DNA of 23,425 nt from assembly GCA_036009105.1 (NCBI GenBank), contig DASYMJ010000311.1, forward strand, positions 1 to 23,425, given 5' to 3'. The stretch comes from JAFAVZ01 sp036009105 (lineage in GTDB: Bacteria; Acidobacteriota; Thermoanaerobaculia; Gp7-AA8). The notes under the pieces were generated by a model. It had not been told where the DNA came from, did not search any database, and was given only the letters and a program-made list of their open reading frames with translations. Positions 22,319-23,425 of the stretch are shown in pieces (position 1 is the first letter of the stretch; every line of letters starts with the position of its first letter). Both the position numbers and the translations under genes were made by a program.

Positions 22319-23076
22319 GGCTGACGGACCGGCAACGCACGGCGCTGGCCGAGGATGGGTTCCTCTCCCTGCCCGGCCTCTTCACGCCGAAGGAGGTGGA
22401 GCTGATGCGCGGCGCCGCCGACGAGCTGGCCGCGGCGGACGGCGCGCACGTGATCGCCGAGGACGACTCGCCCGCGGTGAAGATGGTCTTCGGCGCGCAT
22501 TTTCATCATGATCTCTTCGCGCGCCTGGTCCGCCACCCCTGCCTGTTGCATCCCGTGGAGGAAGCGCTCGGCGAGCCGGCACACGTCTTCCAGTCGCGGC
22601 TCAACGTGAAGACGGCGTTCGCCGGCGGCGGCTGGCCGTGGCACCAGGACTTCAACCAGTGGTACCGCCAGGACGGCATGCGCACGCCGCGCGCGACCAT
22701 CGCCGGCGTGTTCCTCGATGAGGTGAATCCGAGCAACGGGCCGCTGCTGATGATTCCGCGCTCGCAACGGCGCGGGCACATCCTCGTGCCGGAGATGGAC
22801 ATCCCGTCCGGGGTCGTGACCGAGGCGGCGAACGAGCACGGGATCGTGCCGCTGATGGGCCCTCCCGGCACGACGGTCTTCTTCGACTGCCTGATCATCC
22901 ACGGCTCGGCCCAGAACGTCTCGCCGTGGCCGCGGCGCATCCTGTACTTCAACTACGTCGGCGCGTCGTGCAGCGATCTGCGGCCGCTGCGCGCGCGGTT
23001 TCACTGCGACACGAACGTGCTGCCGCTCACCGCGCTGCCGGATGAATGTCTCGTCGGATGGCGGGCCACCGCATGA
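22315..23076 (+). CDS. phytanoyl-CoA dioxygenase (PhyH/EctD-like) family oxygenase
   Basis: 253 aa with a GTG start given by a GTGA overlap with the preceding stop. Fe(II) ligands are H110-Q-D112 (WPWHQDFNQWYRQDGM) and H196 (CLIIHGSAQN), with an Arg in WPRRILYFNY for 2-oxoglutarate. It begins LTDRQRTALAEDGFLSLPGL, the usual PhyH start. The WHQDFxxWxxxDG and PSNGPLLMIPRSQRRG segments resemble ectoine and proline hydroxylases, so an amino acid or amine substrate is plausible. Second 2OG oxygenase in the train, not a close copy of the first. ATGA overlap with the aminotransferase gene. Confidence 0.88.
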   Translation: MRLTDRQRTALAEDGFLSLPGLFTPKEVELMRGAADELAAADGAHVIAEDDSPAVKMVFGAHFHHDLFARLVRHPCLLHPVEEALGEPAHVFQSRLNVKTAFAGGGWPWHQDFNQWYRQDGMRTPRATIAGVFLDEVNPSNGPLLMIPRSQRRGHILVPEMDIPSGVVTEAANEHGIVPLMGPPGTTVFFDCLIIHGSAQNVSPWPRRILYFNYVGASCSDLRPLRARFHCDTNVLPLTALPDECLVGWRATA

Positions 23077-23425
23077 CTTCAATCGCCGTCACGTCGCCCG
23101 TTCGGACACGTCCCTTCGCCGGGCCGTGCTTCATCGGCGGCCGCGAGCGCGAGCTCGTGCTGGAGGCTTTGGAGAGCTGCAGCTGGTCGGCGTTCCGCGC
23201 GGGGATCGGCGAGCACGACCCGCGCACACTCTGCGAGCTGCCGTCCGCCGACGCTTTGGCTTTCGGTGACGATGAGGCGCGCTTCCTGGGCGGCATCTGG
23301 GTGCGCCGTCTGGAGGCGTTGTTTGCCTCGCGCGCGGGAGTGCGCTACGCGGTCGCTTGCAACTCCGCGACGTCCGGCCTGCTCATGGCCGCCGGCGCGC
23401 TGGACCTCGGGCCGGGCGACGAGGT
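23073..23425 (+). CDS. DegT/DnrJ/EryC1/StrS aminotransferase, 5' part
   Basis: The first 117 codons are visible; the gene runs off the right end. The segment FLGGIWVRRLEALFASRAGV then RYAVACNSATSGLLMAAGAL, DLGPGDEV is characteristic of PLP-dependent sugar aminotransferases, where the SAT residues contact PLP phosphate. The N-terminus is 40-50 residues longer than usual before the fold begins. The catalytic Lys lies outside the window. Expected role: transamination of a keto-sugar or related ketone. Confidence 0.87.
   Translation, partial: MTSIAVTSPVRTRPFAGPCFIGGRERELVLEALESCSWSAFRAGIGEHDPRTLCELPSADALAFGDDEARFLGGIWVRRLEALFASRAGVRYAVACNSATSGLLMAAGALDLGPGDE

Overview
This is a high-GC (by eye about two thirds G+C), gene-dense bacterial chromosome segment with many ATGA, GTGA or TGATG overlaps between neighbouring genes. 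A secreted propeller protein with a dockerin-like tail, a LiaF/LytST operon, an ArsR-VOC pair, an AroD-AroE fusion and heptad-built palindromes between genes fit a metagenome-type bacterium, perhaps Acidobacteriota. That lineage is inference; no marker gene here fixes it. No gap between genes exceeds 300 bases; the longest are 14951-15148 (198 nt), 12351-12501 and 6259-6401, and each is described.

Left part (1-5019). A secreted glucose/sorbosone dehydrogenase-like propeller with a dockerin-type tail (minus strand) is followed by an initiator tRNA-Met with a strong sigma70-type promoter. Directly downstream of the tRNA is a compact divergent locus. A DUF2130-like coiled-coil protein and a ParB-fold protein form a two-gene operon on the minus strand. 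On the plus strand is a 519-aa anti-phage dCTP-deaminase-type protein (degenerate P-loop domain plus HAE/PCxxC deaminase). This is the best candidate in the window for an uncharacterised defence arrangement.

Middle (5020-14950). Two overlapping small genes (48 aa unknown; CPXCG Cys-rich protein) come first. An ArsR regulator with a perfect 12-bp palindromic operator and a VOC protein follow. Next is a five-gene overlapping operon: LiaF-like, TM-only LiaI-like, LiaF-like, LytS-type kinase, LytTR regulator, probably a cell-envelope stress circuit. After it come a serine beta-lactamase-family protein coupled to a GntR/FCD regulator on the minus strand, a sigma-70-family factor, and a secreted YVTN-type beta-propeller protein.

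Right part (14951-23425). A bifunctional-looking AroD-AroE protein, with an apparently degenerate dehydroquinase half, leads into a long plus-strand gene train. The train holds two tandem paralogous small proteins, an acyl-CoA-dehydrogenase-fold flavoprotein, an SsuD-like FMN monooxygenase, a 2OG-Fe(II) oxygenase, a MptE/DUF115-like protein, a GT-A-like glycosyltransferase, a PhyH-type dioxygenase and the start of a DegT/DnrJ/EryC1 aminotransferase. It reads like a biosynthetic or surface-glycan modification cluster; its product cannot be named from sequence alone.

Six long palindromes built from 7-nt units (TTGCTGG/TTACTGG or TTGTCAG/TTGTCGG types) sit between genes across the window. At least two begin and end with TAG...CTA, so that they supply stop codons, and in one case the A of the next start codon. 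A hairpin with heptad-like units of another type lies at 12368-12429. A separate 83-nt REP-like inverted repeat is inside the 3' end of the 2OG oxygenase gene.
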